From: Mycolicibacter arupensis
Lineage (GTDB): Bacteria; Actinomycetota; Actinomycetes; Mycobacteriales; Mycobacteriaceae
NCBI RefSeq assembly: GCF_002086515.1
Contig: NZ_MVHH01000045.1
Coordinates: 1-32,388, forward strand
Length of the DNA stretch: 32,388 bases
Direction of reading: 5' to 3'
Below the pieces are notes generated by a model that saw only the letters and a list, made by a program, of their open reading frames with translations, was not told where the DNA came from and did not search any database. Position numbers and translations under genes: made by a program. Shown here piece by piece: positions 16,248 through 24,426 of this stretch (position 1 is the stretch's first letter; each line of letters starts with the position of its first letter).

Positions 16248-18329
16248 CTATCCCTGTCCCGTCGACTGGGCGGTTACCCGCGTGCGCGCTTTGGCTCCGG
16301 ACTTGCCGCCAGATCCGCCTCCCGATTTGGCGACCGCCCGCCGCTCGCGGGCAACCTGCTGCACCGCACCGAGGCCGTTGTACGACGGCTTGGCCAGCGT
16401 CGGCGACTTGGACGCCAGGTAGACCAGCGGCCAGGTCACCAGGAACACCACCACGATGTCGAGGATCGTGGTCAGCCCCAGGGTGAACGCGAAGCCCTTC
16501 ACCTGGCCGACGGCCAGGAAGTAGAGCACCGCGGCAGCCAGGAAGGTGACGGCGTTGCCGGACACGATTGTCTTCCGGGCACGCGCCCACCCTCGCGGCA
16601 CGGCCGAACGGAACGACCGGCCCTCGCGGATCTCGTCCTTGATGCGTTCGAAGAACACCACGAACGAGTCGGCGGTGGTGCCGATTCCGATGATCAGACC
16701 GGCGATTCCGGCAAGGTCGAGTGTGTAGTTGATGTAGCGGCCCAACAACACGAGGATCGCGTACACCATGGCGCCGGCCAGCACCAGAGACAGCGCGGTC
16801 AGCACTCCCAGCACCCGGTAGTAGAGCAAGGAATAGACCAGCACCAGCGCCAGACCGATGGCACCGGCGATCAGACCTGCCTTCAGCGACGTCATTCCCA
16901 GTGTGGCCGAGACGGTCTCGGCTTCCGAGGCCTCAAAGGACAGCGGGAGCGAGCCGTACTTCAACACGTTGGCCAGCTGGCGCGCCGCATCGGGGGTGAA
17001 GCCCGGGGAACCGCCGGTGATCTGGGTGCGACCGCCGGGAATCGCTTCCTGGATCTGCGGGGCGCTGACCACCTGAGAGTCCAGCGTGAACGCGGTCTGG
17101 GTGCCGATGTGCGCGGCGGTGTAGTTGGCCCAGACATCGGCCGCACCACTCTTGAACTGCACCTGGACCACATTGGCGCCACTGCGCTGGTCCATACCCG
17201 AGCTGGCGTCGGCGATCTGGTCACCGCTGATGATCGAGGGGGCCAGAACGTAAGCGACCTGGTGGTCTTGGGAGCACGTCACCAACGGCAGGTCCGGGTC
17301 GTCGTTGCCGGCAAGGATGTCTTCCTTGTCGCACCGGCCGGCCTGGATCTGCAGGGCGAGCGCCTGAACCACCTTGTTATCGCTCTGCCGCAGCCGCTTC
17401 TCGGCGGCGATGCGCGCCGCCAGGCCCTGGGCCTGATCGCCCTGCCCGGGCAGACCGGGCAGACCCGGCAGGCCGGGGAGACCCGGGATTGCGGGCATCT
17501 GGGCACCGGGGACCGCCGGGCTACCGGGCAATCCCGGTGCCGCCGGCGCCGGAAGCACCGCGGTGCCAGGGGCCGTTTCACTGGGGCTCCCGGGCTCGGG
17601 GCTCGCCGTCGTCGTGCCCGGGGTGGGGGCCGGCTCCTGCGGGTAGGGCCGCGGCTGGGCCGCCGGCGCCTGTGGGAGGGACCCGCCATTGCCGCCGAAC
17701 AGACCTTGACCGCCCGCACCGGCGCCGCCAGGCAGCGATTGCCCTCCGGATGGGAGTCCGGGAATACCGCCGCCAAGGCCCGGGGGCAGACCCGGCACGC
17801 CACCGCCAAGGCCCGGAGGCAGACCCGGCACGCCGCCACCAAGGCCCGGAGGCAGACCCGGCACGCCGCCACCGGCACCGGGCGGTTGGCCGGGCATGCC
17901 GCCACCACCGAGACCGGGCATCCGGCCTGCCGCCTGCGCTGCTTCTTCCACCGACACCGCGTTGATCACCGGGCGGATGTAGAGCCGGGCCGTTTGGCCG
18001 AGGGTGCGAGCCTCATTGCCATCGCTGCCGGGCACGGTGATGACCAAGTTGTTGCCATCGATGATGACCTCAGAGCCGGACACACCGAGCCCGTTGACAC
18101 GAGCGCTGATGATCTGTTGTGCCTGGTTGAGCGCCTCGCGGGTCGGCGCAGAGCCGTCCGGCGTGCGCGCCGTGAGCGTCACGCGAGTGCCGCCCTGCAG
18201 GTCGATCCCGAGTTTGGGTTCGGCGAGCTTGTTGCCGGTCAGGAATACCAGCAGGTAAACGCCGATGAGCAATGCCAGGAACACCGCCAGGTTGCGGGCA
18301 GGGTGCACCGACGCCGAAGGCGATGCCAC
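16248..18329 (-). CDS. secD: Protein-export membrane protein SecD with collagen-like insert
   Basis: This 693-residue SecDF subunit has an N-terminal membrane segment, KLGIDLQGGTRVTLTAR, a periplasmic domain ending near QVVSAPQIQEAIPGGRTQI, and a five-helix membrane block with LAGIAGLIIGIGTTADSFVV. The GTG at 18329 is chosen: it gives VASPSASVHPARN, matching the remembered M. tuberculosis start, and AAGGAG lies about 9 bases upstream. The ATG at 18359 would include that site. Between the conserved parts (roughly residues 130-300) is a long Gly/Pro/Leu-rich region with GGGVPGLPPGL repeats and a GLPGLPGLPGLPG run. This makes the protein over 100 residues longer than the M. tuberculosis SecD I recall (about 573). 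The conserved motifs look intact. Confidence 0.95.
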   Translation of the reverse strand: MASPSASVHPARNLAVFLALLIGVYLLVFLTGNKLAEPKLGIDLQGGTRVTLTARTPDGSAPTREALNQAQQIISARVNGLGVSGSEVIIDGNNLVITVPGSDGNEARTLGQTARLYIRPVINAVSVEEAAQAAGRMPGLGGGGMPGQPPGAGGGVPGLPPGLGGGVPGLPPGLGGGVPGLPPGLGGGIPGLPSGGQSLPGGAGAGGQGLFGGNGGSLPQAPAAQPRPYPQEPAPTPGTTTASPEPGSPSETAPGTAVLPAPAAPGLPGSPAVPGAQMPAIPGLPGLPGLPGLPGQGDQAQGLAARIAAEKRLRQSDNKVVQALALQIQAGRCDKEDILAGNDDPDLPLVTCSQDHQVAYVLAPSIISGDQIADASSGMDQRSGANVVQVQFKSGAADVWANYTAAHIGTQTAFTLDSQVVSAPQIQEAIPGGRTQITGGSPGFTPDAARQLANVLKYGSLPLSFEASEAETVSATLGMTSLKAGLIAGAIGLALVLVYSLLYYRVLGVLTALSLVLAGAMVYAILVLLGRYINYTLDLAGIAGLIIGIGTTADSFVVFFERIKDEIREGRSFRSAVPRGWARARKTIVSGNAVTFLAAAVLYFLAVGQVKGFAFTLGLTTILDIVVVFLVTWPLVYLASKSPTLAKPSYNGLGAVQQVARERRAVAKSGGGSGGKSGAKARTRVTAQSTGQG
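17448..17490. repeat. Short Gly-Leu-Pro repeat inside secD
   Basis: The minus-strand codons read IPG and then GLP four times, in the second half of the SecD insert. The 9-base units are imperfect at DNA level. Confidence 0.6.
17767..17865. repeat. 33-bp tandem repeat inside secD (three near-identical copies)
   Basis: Three copies start at 17767, 17800 and 17833, each encoding an 11-residue GGGVPGLPPGL-type unit on the minus strand. They differ at only a few third-position-like bases. A more diverged fourth copy continues to about 17898. This is an in-frame expansion, likely by slippage or unequal exchange. Confidence 0.85.
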
Positions 18330-18555
18330 GTTGTTGAGTCTCCTTCGCTCATTGCGCAATGCGCTCTCATGATCGTCGGTGCTGGCCCATGCGCGGACCG
18401 CCCCCAGCGATCAGTACCACTGCACCCGCAAAAGGGTACGTGCCCGGCTGGCTGGAGCGGTCGTTGGGCGGGCGTTCCGCGCGTCGGGCGCTCGCCGACC
18501 CGCGTTGTCCACGCCGACGATCCCTAGACCGACCCTGCCGCGCTCGCGATCGCCG

Positions 18556-18864
18556 CTACGCGCCTTCGACGGCCTGCTCGACTGCGGGCTCGGCCGCCTG
18601 CTCCTCCGGCTCGATCTTGTCCCGAACGGCCAGCTTCATCCAGGTGGTCACCACACCCGGTGCGATCTCCAGATCGACGTCGTCCTCGGTGATGCCGGTG
18701 ATGGTGCCCTGCAGCCCCGACGTGGTGTGCACCCGGTCCCCCACCTGCAGCGACTCGTGCAGGTCGATGGTGGCCTGCATCGCACGCTTCTGCCTGCGGG
18801 AGGCGAAGAACATAAATGCGCCCATGACAACGATCAGAGGCAGGAAGGCAACCATGTTTTCCAT
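18556..18864 (-). CDS. yajC: Sec translocon accessory protein YajC
   Basis: This 102-residue protein has one N-terminal membrane segment (about residues 4-22, MVAFLPLIVVMGAFMFFASR), a basic stop-transfer RRQKR and a small cytoplasmic domain with the conserved LQVGDRVHTTSGLQGTI block. YajC associates with SecDF and SecYEG. The tail is acidic and Ala/Glu-rich. The ATG at 18864 gives the normal N-terminus; the open frame extends upstream but that part is not YajC-like. secD begins 226 bases downstream, so a secondary promoter before secD is possible. No strong ribosome binding site is visible. Confidence 0.94.
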   Translation of the reverse strand: MENMVAFLPLIVVMGAFMFFASRRQKRAMQATIDLHESLQVGDRVHTTSGLQGTITGITEDDVDLEIAPGVVTTWMKLAVRDKIEPEEQAAEPAVEQAVEGA

Positions 18865-19046
18865 GACGACAACCGATCTTTCAACGTGTTCGAATGAGTG
18901 TCCGGCACCGGACCACCCGAAGTGTGGCGGGCCACAGTGATCACAACAGTGTGCCACTGTGTGCGCCGACCGCGCGCCGGCACCGTCGACCACCGCCTAG
19001 GCTGTCGGAGACAGGGGGGTCACGATCTTGAGGGAAGGGTTGGCCG

Positions 19047-19367
19047 ATGAGGAACTTCGCGTGGGGTCTGGCGAGCGCCGTTGCCTTCGCGGCAGCACCC
19101 CTGGCAGTGGGAGCGATCACCATGCCCGCGGTCGCGTCTGCGGAGCCGCTGGCCTGTCCGGGCGGACAGTACTGGGAGCCCTCCACAAACACCTGCATGC
19201 CACTCGGTCAGGGACCGACTCCACTGGACTGCCCCGGCGGCCAGTATTGGGAACCCTCCACAAACACCTGCATGCCACTCGGTCAGGGGCCCAAGCCGCT
19301 GGACTGCCCGCCGGGCGAATACTGGCAACCGTTCGGGAACGCGTGCCGGCCACTCGGCCAGATCTGA
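19047..19367 (+). CDS. Small secreted protein with three 25-residue Cys-rich repeats
   Basis: This 106-residue protein has a signal peptide of about 32 residues ending in VASA before EPLACPGG. The mature part is almost only three repeats beginning at residues 37, 62 and 87. The first two read CPGGQYWEPSTNTCMPLGQG plus a PxPLD linker; the third is a shorter variant (CPPGEYWQPFGNACRPLGQI). Each repeat has two Cys 13 residues apart, which could form one disulfide per repeat. I recognise similar CPxGxYWxP..C motifs from mycobacterial secreted proteins of unknown function but cannot assign a family. A GGGAAGGG stretch precedes the ATG at 19047. It lies 33 bases before gabT on the same strand. Confidence 0.8.
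   Translation: MRNFAWGLASAVAFAAAPLAVGAITMPAVASAEPLACPGGQYWEPSTNTCMPLGQGPTPLDCPGGQYWEPSTNTCMPLGQGPKPLDCPPGEYWQPFGNACRPLGQI
19155..19364. repeat. 75-bp in-frame tandem repeat
   Basis: Unit 1 is 19155-19229, unit 2 is 19230-19304, and a shorter, diverged unit 3 is 19305-19364. Units 1 and 2 share an identical run of about 35 bases, pointing to a recent duplication. Confidence 0.85.
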
Positions 19368-19400
19368 CCCACGGTAAGGCTCGTCCAGGAGGGCCCTCCC

Positions 19401-20747
19401 ATGTCTGTGCCGCCACTACCCCAGAGCCGTCATCTGGCCACTGAGATTCCCGGGCCGGGTTCGGTGCAGCTCGCGCGGCGCCGAGAGGCGGCCGTGGCCC
19501 GAGGCGTGGCCAGCACACTGCCGGTCTACGCGGCCCGGGCCGGTGGAGGCATCGTTGAGGACGTCGACGGCAACCGCCTGATCGACCTGGGCTCGGGCAT
19601 CGCCGTCACCACCGTGGGCGCGGCCGCTCCCCGGGTGGTAGATGCCGTGCAGCGGCAGGTCGCCGAGTTCACTCACACCTGCTTCATGGTCACGCCGTAT
19701 GAGGGATATGTGGCGGTAGCCGAGGCGCTCAACAGGATTACGCCGGGCTCCCACGAGAAGACGTCCGTTCTGGTCAACTCCGGATCGGAAGCCCTGGAGA
19801 ACGCCGTCAAGATCGCCCGGGCGCACACCCGCAAGACCGCGGTGGTGGCTTTCGACCACGGCTATCACGGCCGAACCAACCTGACGATGGCACTGACCGC
19901 CAAGTCGATGCCCTACAAGAGTGGATTCGGGCCCTTCGCGCCGGACATCTATCGTGCCCCGACGTCCTATCCCTACCGCGACGGCCTGATCGACAAGGAC
20001 CTCGGCAGCGACGGTACACGGGCCGCCGAGCGCACCATCCGCGTCATCGAGAGCCAGATCGGGGCCGCCAACCTGGCTGCACTGGTGATCGAACCGATCC
20101 ACGGCGAGGGGGGCTTTATCGTGCCCGCGCCGGGATTTCTGCCCGCGTTGCTGGCCTGGTGCCGCGACAACAACGTGGTGTTCGTCGCCGACGAGGTGCA
20201 GACCGGTTTCGCTCGAACCGGGGCGATGTTCGCCTGCGAGCACGAGCCGATCGTGCCCGACCTCATCTGTACCGCCAAGGGAATCGCCGGCGGCTTGCCG
20301 CTGGCCGCGGTGACCGGCAGTGCCGACATCATGGACGCCCCCCACCTCAGCGGGCTCGGCGGTACCTTCGGCGGCAACCCGGTGGCCTGCGCCGCGGCCC
20401 TGGCGGCCTTGACCGCCGTCGAAGCCGACGACTTGCTGGGGCGGGCGCGCCAGATCGAACGGCTGATCCTCGATCGCCTGGGCCGGGCGCAGGCCGACGA
20501 CGACCGGATCGGCGACGTTCGTGGGCGCGGCGCCATGATCGCCGTGGAATTGGTACAGCCCGACACCGCCGAACCCGACCCTGGCCTGACCAAGGCGTTG
20601 GCCGCAGCCTGTCATCGGGCCGGGGTGATCGTGTTGACCTGCGGAACGTTCGGCAACGTGGTGCGCCTGCTGCCGCCGCTGACGATCAGCGACGAGCTTC
20701 TGGCCGAGGGTCTGGACGTGCTGACCGGCGAACTCGCGAAGCTCTAG
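19401..20747 (+). CDS. gabT: 4-aminobutyrate aminotransferase (class III, PLP-dependent)
   Basis: This 448-residue class III aminotransferase transfers the amino group of GABA to 2-oxoglutarate, giving succinate semialdehyde. The PLP site is intact: NSGSEALENAVKIAR for the phosphate loop, FDHGYHGRTNLTM, the pyridine-binding D264 in FVADEVQTGFARTG, and the Schiff-base Lys293 in CTAKGIAGGLPLAAV. Length and the MSVPPLPQSRHLATEIPGPGS start match Rv2589 as I recall. AGGAGGG lies about 8 bases upstream of the ATG at 19401. Class III aminotransferases share these motifs, so another omega-amino acid is possible, but the GabT assignment is favoured by the conserved location next to yajC and ruv genes. 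Confidence 0.92.
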   Translation: MSVPPLPQSRHLATEIPGPGSVQLARRREAAVARGVASTLPVYAARAGGGIVEDVDGNRLIDLGSGIAVTTVGAAAPRVVDAVQRQVAEFTHTCFMVTPYEGYVAVAEALNRITPGSHEKTSVLVNSGSEALENAVKIARAHTRKTAVVAFDHGYHGRTNLTMALTAKSMPYKSGFGPFAPDIYRAPTSYPYRDGLIDKDLGSDGTRAAERTIRVIESQIGAANLAALVIEPIHGEGGFIVPAPGFLPALLAWCRDNNVVFVADEVQTGFARTGAMFACEHEPIVPDLICTAKGIAGGLPLAAVTGSADIMDAPHLSGLGGTFGGNPVACAAALAALTAVEADDLLGRARQIERLILDRLGRAQADDDRIGDVRGRGAMIAVELVQPDTAEPDPGLTKALAAACHRAGVIVLTCGTFGNVVRLLPPLTISDELLAEGLDVLTGELAKL

Positions 20748-20755
20748 TTCGCCAG

Positions 20756-21814
20756 TCAGTCGGTCTCGAACAACCCCTGCTGCCCCAGGCCTCCCGCGCC
20801 GACCGGAGGCACCATGCCCAGGTGCGTCCAGGCTGCCGGTGTCGCGACGCGGCCCCGCGGTGTCCGGGCCACCATCCCGGCGCGCACCAGGAACGGCTCG
20901 CACACCTCTTCTACGGTGGTGGCTTCCTCTCCCACCGCGACAGCCAGGGTGGACACCCCCACCGGCCCGCCACCGAAACTGCGCGTCAACGCCGAGAGCA
21001 CCGCCCGGTCGAGGCGATCGAGCCCCAACTCGTCCACGTCGTAGACCGCCAGTGCGGCCTTGGCGACGTCGCGGGTGATCACCCCGTCGGCGCGCACCTC
21101 GGCATAGTCGCGCACCCGGCGCAACAGCCGGTTGGCGATCCGGGGGGTGCCGCGAGAGCGCCTGGCGACCTCCGCCGCCGCCTCATCCCCCAACTCGATC
21201 CCCAGGATCTTCGCCGAGCGGGCCAGTACCCGCTGCAGTTCGGCCGGTTCGTAGAAATCCATATGCGCGGTGAAGCCGAACCGATCCCGTAGCGGACCAG
21301 TCAGCGCCCCGGATCGGGTGGTCGCTCCGACCAAGGTGAACGGGGCGACCTCCAGCGGAATGGACGTGGCCCCGGGCCCCTTGCCGACGACGACATCAAC
21401 CCGGAAGTCCTCCATCGCCAGATAGAGCATCTCCTCGGCGGGCCGCGCGATGCGATGGATCTCATCGATGAACAGCACGTCGTGTTCGACCAGATTCGAC
21501 AGCATGGCGGCCAGGTCTCCGGCACGCTCCAGCGCCGGGCCCGAGGTGAGCCGCAACGAACTGCCCAGCTCACTGGCGATGATCATGGCCAGTGATGTCT
21601 TGCCCAGCCCTGGCGGGCCGGACAGCAGGATGTGGTCGGGAGTGCCGCCCCGGTTCTTGGCGCCCTCGAGCACCAGCTGAAGCTGTTCACGAACCCGGGG
21701 CTGACCGATGAATTCGGCCAGACTCCGGGGGCGCAATCCGGCGTCGATGTCTCCCTCGCCGACGGTCAGCGCCGGAGAGACGTCGCGTTCTGCGGGGTCA
21801 TCGGGTTGGTTCAT
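20756..21814 (-). CDS. ruvB: Holliday junction branch migration ATPase RuvB
   Basis: This 352-residue AAA+ ATPase drives branch migration of Holliday junctions with RuvA. The Walker A motif is GPPGLGKTSL, Walker B is VLFIDEIHRI, sensor 1 is in FTLVGATTRSG, and the arginine region is in GPLRDRFGF. A C-terminal winged-helix domain contains RTPRGRVATPAAWTHLG. The ATG at 21814 overlaps the ruvA stop by 4 bases (ATGA). It is the last gene of the ruvCAB operon and converges on gabT with only 8 bases between. Confidence 0.97.
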   Translation of the reverse strand: MNQPDDPAERDVSPALTVGEGDIDAGLRPRSLAEFIGQPRVREQLQLVLEGAKNRGGTPDHILLSGPPGLGKTSLAMIIASELGSSLRLTSGPALERAGDLAAMLSNLVEHDVLFIDEIHRIARPAEEMLYLAMEDFRVDVVVGKGPGATSIPLEVAPFTLVGATTRSGALTGPLRDRFGFTAHMDFYEPAELQRVLARSAKILGIELGDEAAAEVARRSRGTPRIANRLLRRVRDYAEVRADGVITRDVAKAALAVYDVDELGLDRLDRAVLSALTRSFGGGPVGVSTLAVAVGEEATTVEEVCEPFLVRAGMVARTPRGRVATPAAWTHLGMVPPVGAGGLGQQGLFETD

Positions 21815-22401
21815 TTGGTCTTCCCCAGGCGACTCAGTGCGGTCCGCAGCACCTCGGAGGTGGTGGCGTCAGGAGCGTCGGCCAAAACCTTGTCGGTGGT
21901 CTCCTCGGCCTGCTTTGCAGCGAAACCAAGACCGATCAGGGCCTCGATCACCGGAGCGCGCACGCCCTGAGCTGCGAACGCGGCGCCGTCGGAGACCGCC
22001 ACCGCTCCGATCTTGTCGCGCAGCTCCAGCACCAACCGCTCGGCACCGCGCTTACCGATTCCCGGCACCCGGGTCAAGGCCGTCACGTCCCCATCGGACA
22101 GGGCCCGCCGAAGGGCAGTCGCGTCGTAGACCGCCAGCGTCGCCAGGGCGATCTTGGGCCCGATTCCCGACACTCCGATCAGCGTGAGAAACAGGTCGCG
22201 GGCTTCCGCGTCGGGGAATCCGTAGAGCGTCATCGAGTCTTCGCGCACGATCATCGCGGTGATCAAACGGGATTCACTGCCCCGGCGAAGCATCGAAAGG
22301 GTCGCCGGAGTGGCCATCACCTTGTAGCCCACCCCCGCCGCCTCGACCACCGCGTGATCGAGCGCAATGTCGATGACCTCGCCACGGACCGATGCGATCA
22401 T
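21811..22401 (-). CDS. ruvA: Holliday junction DNA-binding protein RuvA
   Basis: This 196-residue protein forms the tetramer that holds Holliday junctions open for RuvB and RuvC. The N-terminal OB domain (MIASVRGEVIDIALDHAVVE), two helix-hairpin-helix motifs (LIGVSGIGPKIALA and LTRVPGIGKRGAERLVLEL) and the C-terminal RuvB-binding domain (VIEALIGLGFAAKQAEET) are all present. Length is normal. It overlaps ruvC upstream and ruvB downstream by 4 bases each, so all three are translationally coupled. Confidence 0.97.
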   Translation of the reverse strand: MIASVRGEVIDIALDHAVVEAAGVGYKVMATPATLSMLRRGSESRLITAMIVREDSMTLYGFPDAEARDLFLTLIGVSGIGPKIALATLAVYDATALRRALSDGDVTALTRVPGIGKRGAERLVLELRDKIGAVAVSDGAAFAAQGVRAPVIEALIGLGFAAKQAEETTDKVLADAPDATTSEVLRTALSRLGKTK

Positions 22402-22955
22402 GCCCGCGCCGCCTTGAGTTTGGCGGAGTACCTTCTCCGCTGCTCAGCGGCGAGCGCCTCCGCGGCGGCCATCCGGGCGATCATCGGGGCCCGCCAGCAG
22501 TGGCAGATCGCGAGGGCCAGCGCGTCGGCCGCGTCAGCCGGGGTCGGCTTCTGCTGCAGGCCAAGGATCCGGGTGATCATGGTTGTCACCTGCGCCTTGT
22601 CGGCTGAACCGTTGCCCGTCACCGCGGCCTTGACCTCGCTGGGCGTGTGAAAGTGCACGGCGATGCCACGGCGCGCGGCCTGCAGCGCGATCACCCCGCC
22701 GGCCTGCGCGGTCCCCATCACGGTGGAGACGTTCTGTTGAGCGAAAACCCGCTCGATCGCGATGACGTCGGGGCGGTGGGTGTCCAGCCAGTGTTCGGCC
22801 GTGTCACTGATGGTCAGTAATCGTTGCGGTAGCGGCTGGTCGGCCGGGGTGCGCACCACGTCGACATCCAACGCGGTGACCTGACGGCCCTGCCCGCCTT
22901 CGACCACTGACAGCCCGCAGCGCGTCAGGCCGGGGTCGACGCCCATCACCCGCAT
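22398..22955 (-). CDS. ruvC: Holliday junction resolvase RuvC
   Basis: This 185-residue endonuclease cuts Holliday junctions symmetrically. The four acidic catalytic residues are visible: D7 (MGVDPG), E68 (AIERVF), D141 and D144 (DAADALALAICH). I chose the ATG at 22955, with GAGAGGAA about 5 bases upstream, because the frame upstream of it is not RuvC-like. An SOS box ends 17 bases before the start, so DNA damage should induce the whole ruvCAB operon. Confidence 0.97.
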   Translation of the reverse strand: MRVMGVDPGLTRCGLSVVEGGQGRQVTALDVDVVRTPADQPLPQRLLTISDTAEHWLDTHRPDVIAIERVFAQQNVSTVMGTAQAGGVIALQAARRGIAVHFHTPSEVKAAVTGNGSADKAQVTTMITRILGLQQKPTPADAADALALAICHCWRAPMIARMAAAEALAAEQRRRYSAKLKAARA

Positions 22956-22972
22956 CCGATTCCTCTCCCATA

Positions 22973-22988
22973 CCGAACAATTGTTCGA
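22973..22988 (-). promoter_or_regulatory. LexA SOS box of the ruvCAB operon
   Basis: On the minus strand the site reads TCGAACAATTGTTCGG. It matches the mycobacterial LexA consensus TCGAAC-N4-GTTCGA at 11 of 12 defined positions. It lies 17 bases upstream of the ruvC ATG, between it and the DUF2252 gene end. Confidence 0.88.
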
Positions 22989-23061
22989 CAGTCTAGAGGG
23001 GTGGTGACCGTCCAGACCGACGCGACACGCGGCGCGGTAACGCTCTCCAACGGCGCGGAGA

Positions 23062-24426
23062 TCAGTCGGCAGTGATCCGGCCGCTCTCGGCGGCGGCACG
23101 TAACGCCTGGTAGTCGCACTGGTTCTGCCCGGCATAGGCTAGGGCGAACCGGGCCAGCGCACGGTCTGCCTTGTCCCCCTTGCCAAGATAGGCCGCAATC
23201 GCCACCCGGTCGCCGGAGCGGCTGTGCGCCCGCGCAAGCGCCCGTCCGCACGCCTGGACGTAGGCGGTGAGAACTTTGGGCCGCATCGTCTCGACGTCGG
23301 CGGAGCCCTTCATGTCCCACAGTTGTCGCACGTAGTAGTCGCCATGGTGGCCGTCAGGGCCGATCGCGTGCAGCCAGCCCAACAGGACGTCGCTACTGGC
23401 CTGCATCAACCGCTGACCCGCGACCACCCGCTCGCCGGCATTCGGGTAGGAGCTGCGCGCGAGGTGAGCTTCCAACACCGATGGTCGTGCCTCTTTGACC
23501 TGCATGAGCAGCGGGTCGCGGCCGGCACGTCCTTCAAACAGCGCAATCCACGTGCGGGTTCCGACGCTGCCCACCCCGACGACCTTGCGCGCCATCTCTA
23601 CATAGCGGTAGCGCCTGGCCAAAACCCGCAGGTCGCCACGAAGGCTGGATACATAGTCGCGAATCAGCTTGCGCATGTAGATGTCATAGAGGTGCGCGAC
23701 GACGTCGCCCACCAGCTCCCCGACCGGCACTATCAGCGGCGGATCACTGCGCAGGTGCCTGCGGCCGTCGTGCGAGCGGGTCAGCTTGTCGACAGCCTGC
23801 TGTCGCCCGCGGGCCAGGGCTCCTGCCGCGGTGCGCCGGATCTCCTTGGCGTATACCGGTTCCACTGTGGCGAGTAGCTCAGCATCGACGACAGATTGGG
23901 CGTACCACACGTCGAGTTCACCCAGCCGCGATAACTCCCGCATCTGGCTGCGGTAAGCCTGGGCGCACGCCCGAACCATCGACTCCTGACGGGCAGCATC
24001 GAGTCCCCTACTGCGGCACAGGACCGCAGTGCTGGCCACCAGACGCTTGACATCCCAGTCCCACGGGCCAGGCAGCGTCTCATCGAAATCGTTGAGATCA
24101 AACGTCAGATGGCGTTCCGGGGACGCGTACAGGCCGAAGTTCGACAGGTGCGCGTCGCCGCACAGTTGCACCCTTATCCCGGTGTTCTCCCCGGCGGCAA
24201 GGTCTGCGGCCATGATCACCGCGGCACCCCTGAAGAACGCGTAGGGCGAAGCCAACATACGGGTGTAGCGGATCGGCACCAGCTCTGGGACCCGGTCCTT
24301 GGCCTGCGATTCCAGCAGCACTACGGGATCGCAACGCCTCGGCGACGCCGCATACTCCCCGAGCGCCGATCGCGAAAGGGCCTTCCGCCGTGATCTGCCG
24401 TTCTCTTGCCGCTCCCTCACCGACAC
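23062..24426 (-). CDS. DUF2252 family protein (kinase-like fold, function unknown)
   Basis: This 454-residue protein belongs to DUF2252, a family related to aminoglycoside phosphotransferase-like kinases. The signature LCGDAHLSNFGLY (residues about 88-100) and FDLNDFDETLPGPWDWDVKRL are the family's catalytic-loop and metal-loop equivalents. PIRYTRMLASPYAFFRGAA near the N-terminus and DYYVRQLWDMKGS near residue 370 are also typical. The substrate is unknown, and no kinase activity can be claimed from sequence. It is on the same strand as ruvC, but the SOS box directly before ruvC argues that ruvCAB has its own promoter. Confidence 0.88.
   Translation of the reverse strand: MSVRERQENGRSRRKALSRSALGEYAASPRRCDPVVLLESQAKDRVPELVPIRYTRMLASPYAFFRGAAVIMAADLAAGENTGIRVQLCGDAHLSNFGLYASPERHLTFDLNDFDETLPGPWDWDVKRLVASTAVLCRSRGLDAARQESMVRACAQAYRSQMRELSRLGELDVWYAQSVVDAELLATVEPVYAKEIRRTAAGALARGRQQAVDKLTRSHDGRRHLRSDPPLIVPVGELVGDVVAHLYDIYMRKLIRDYVSSLRGDLRVLARRYRYVEMARKVVGVGSVGTRTWIALFEGRAGRDPLLMQVKEARPSVLEAHLARSSYPNAGERVVAGQRLMQASSDVLLGWLHAIGPDGHHGDYYVRQLWDMKGSADVETMRPKVLTAYVQACGRALARAHSRSGDRVAIAAYLGKGDKADRALARFALAYAGQNQCDYQALRAAAESGRITAD

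Noticed and set aside
15804..18527. 907-residue plus-strand frame antisense to secF and secD
   Set aside because: Arg/Gly/Gln-rich shadow composition, with the repeats simply mirroring the secD tandem repeat; no start signal.
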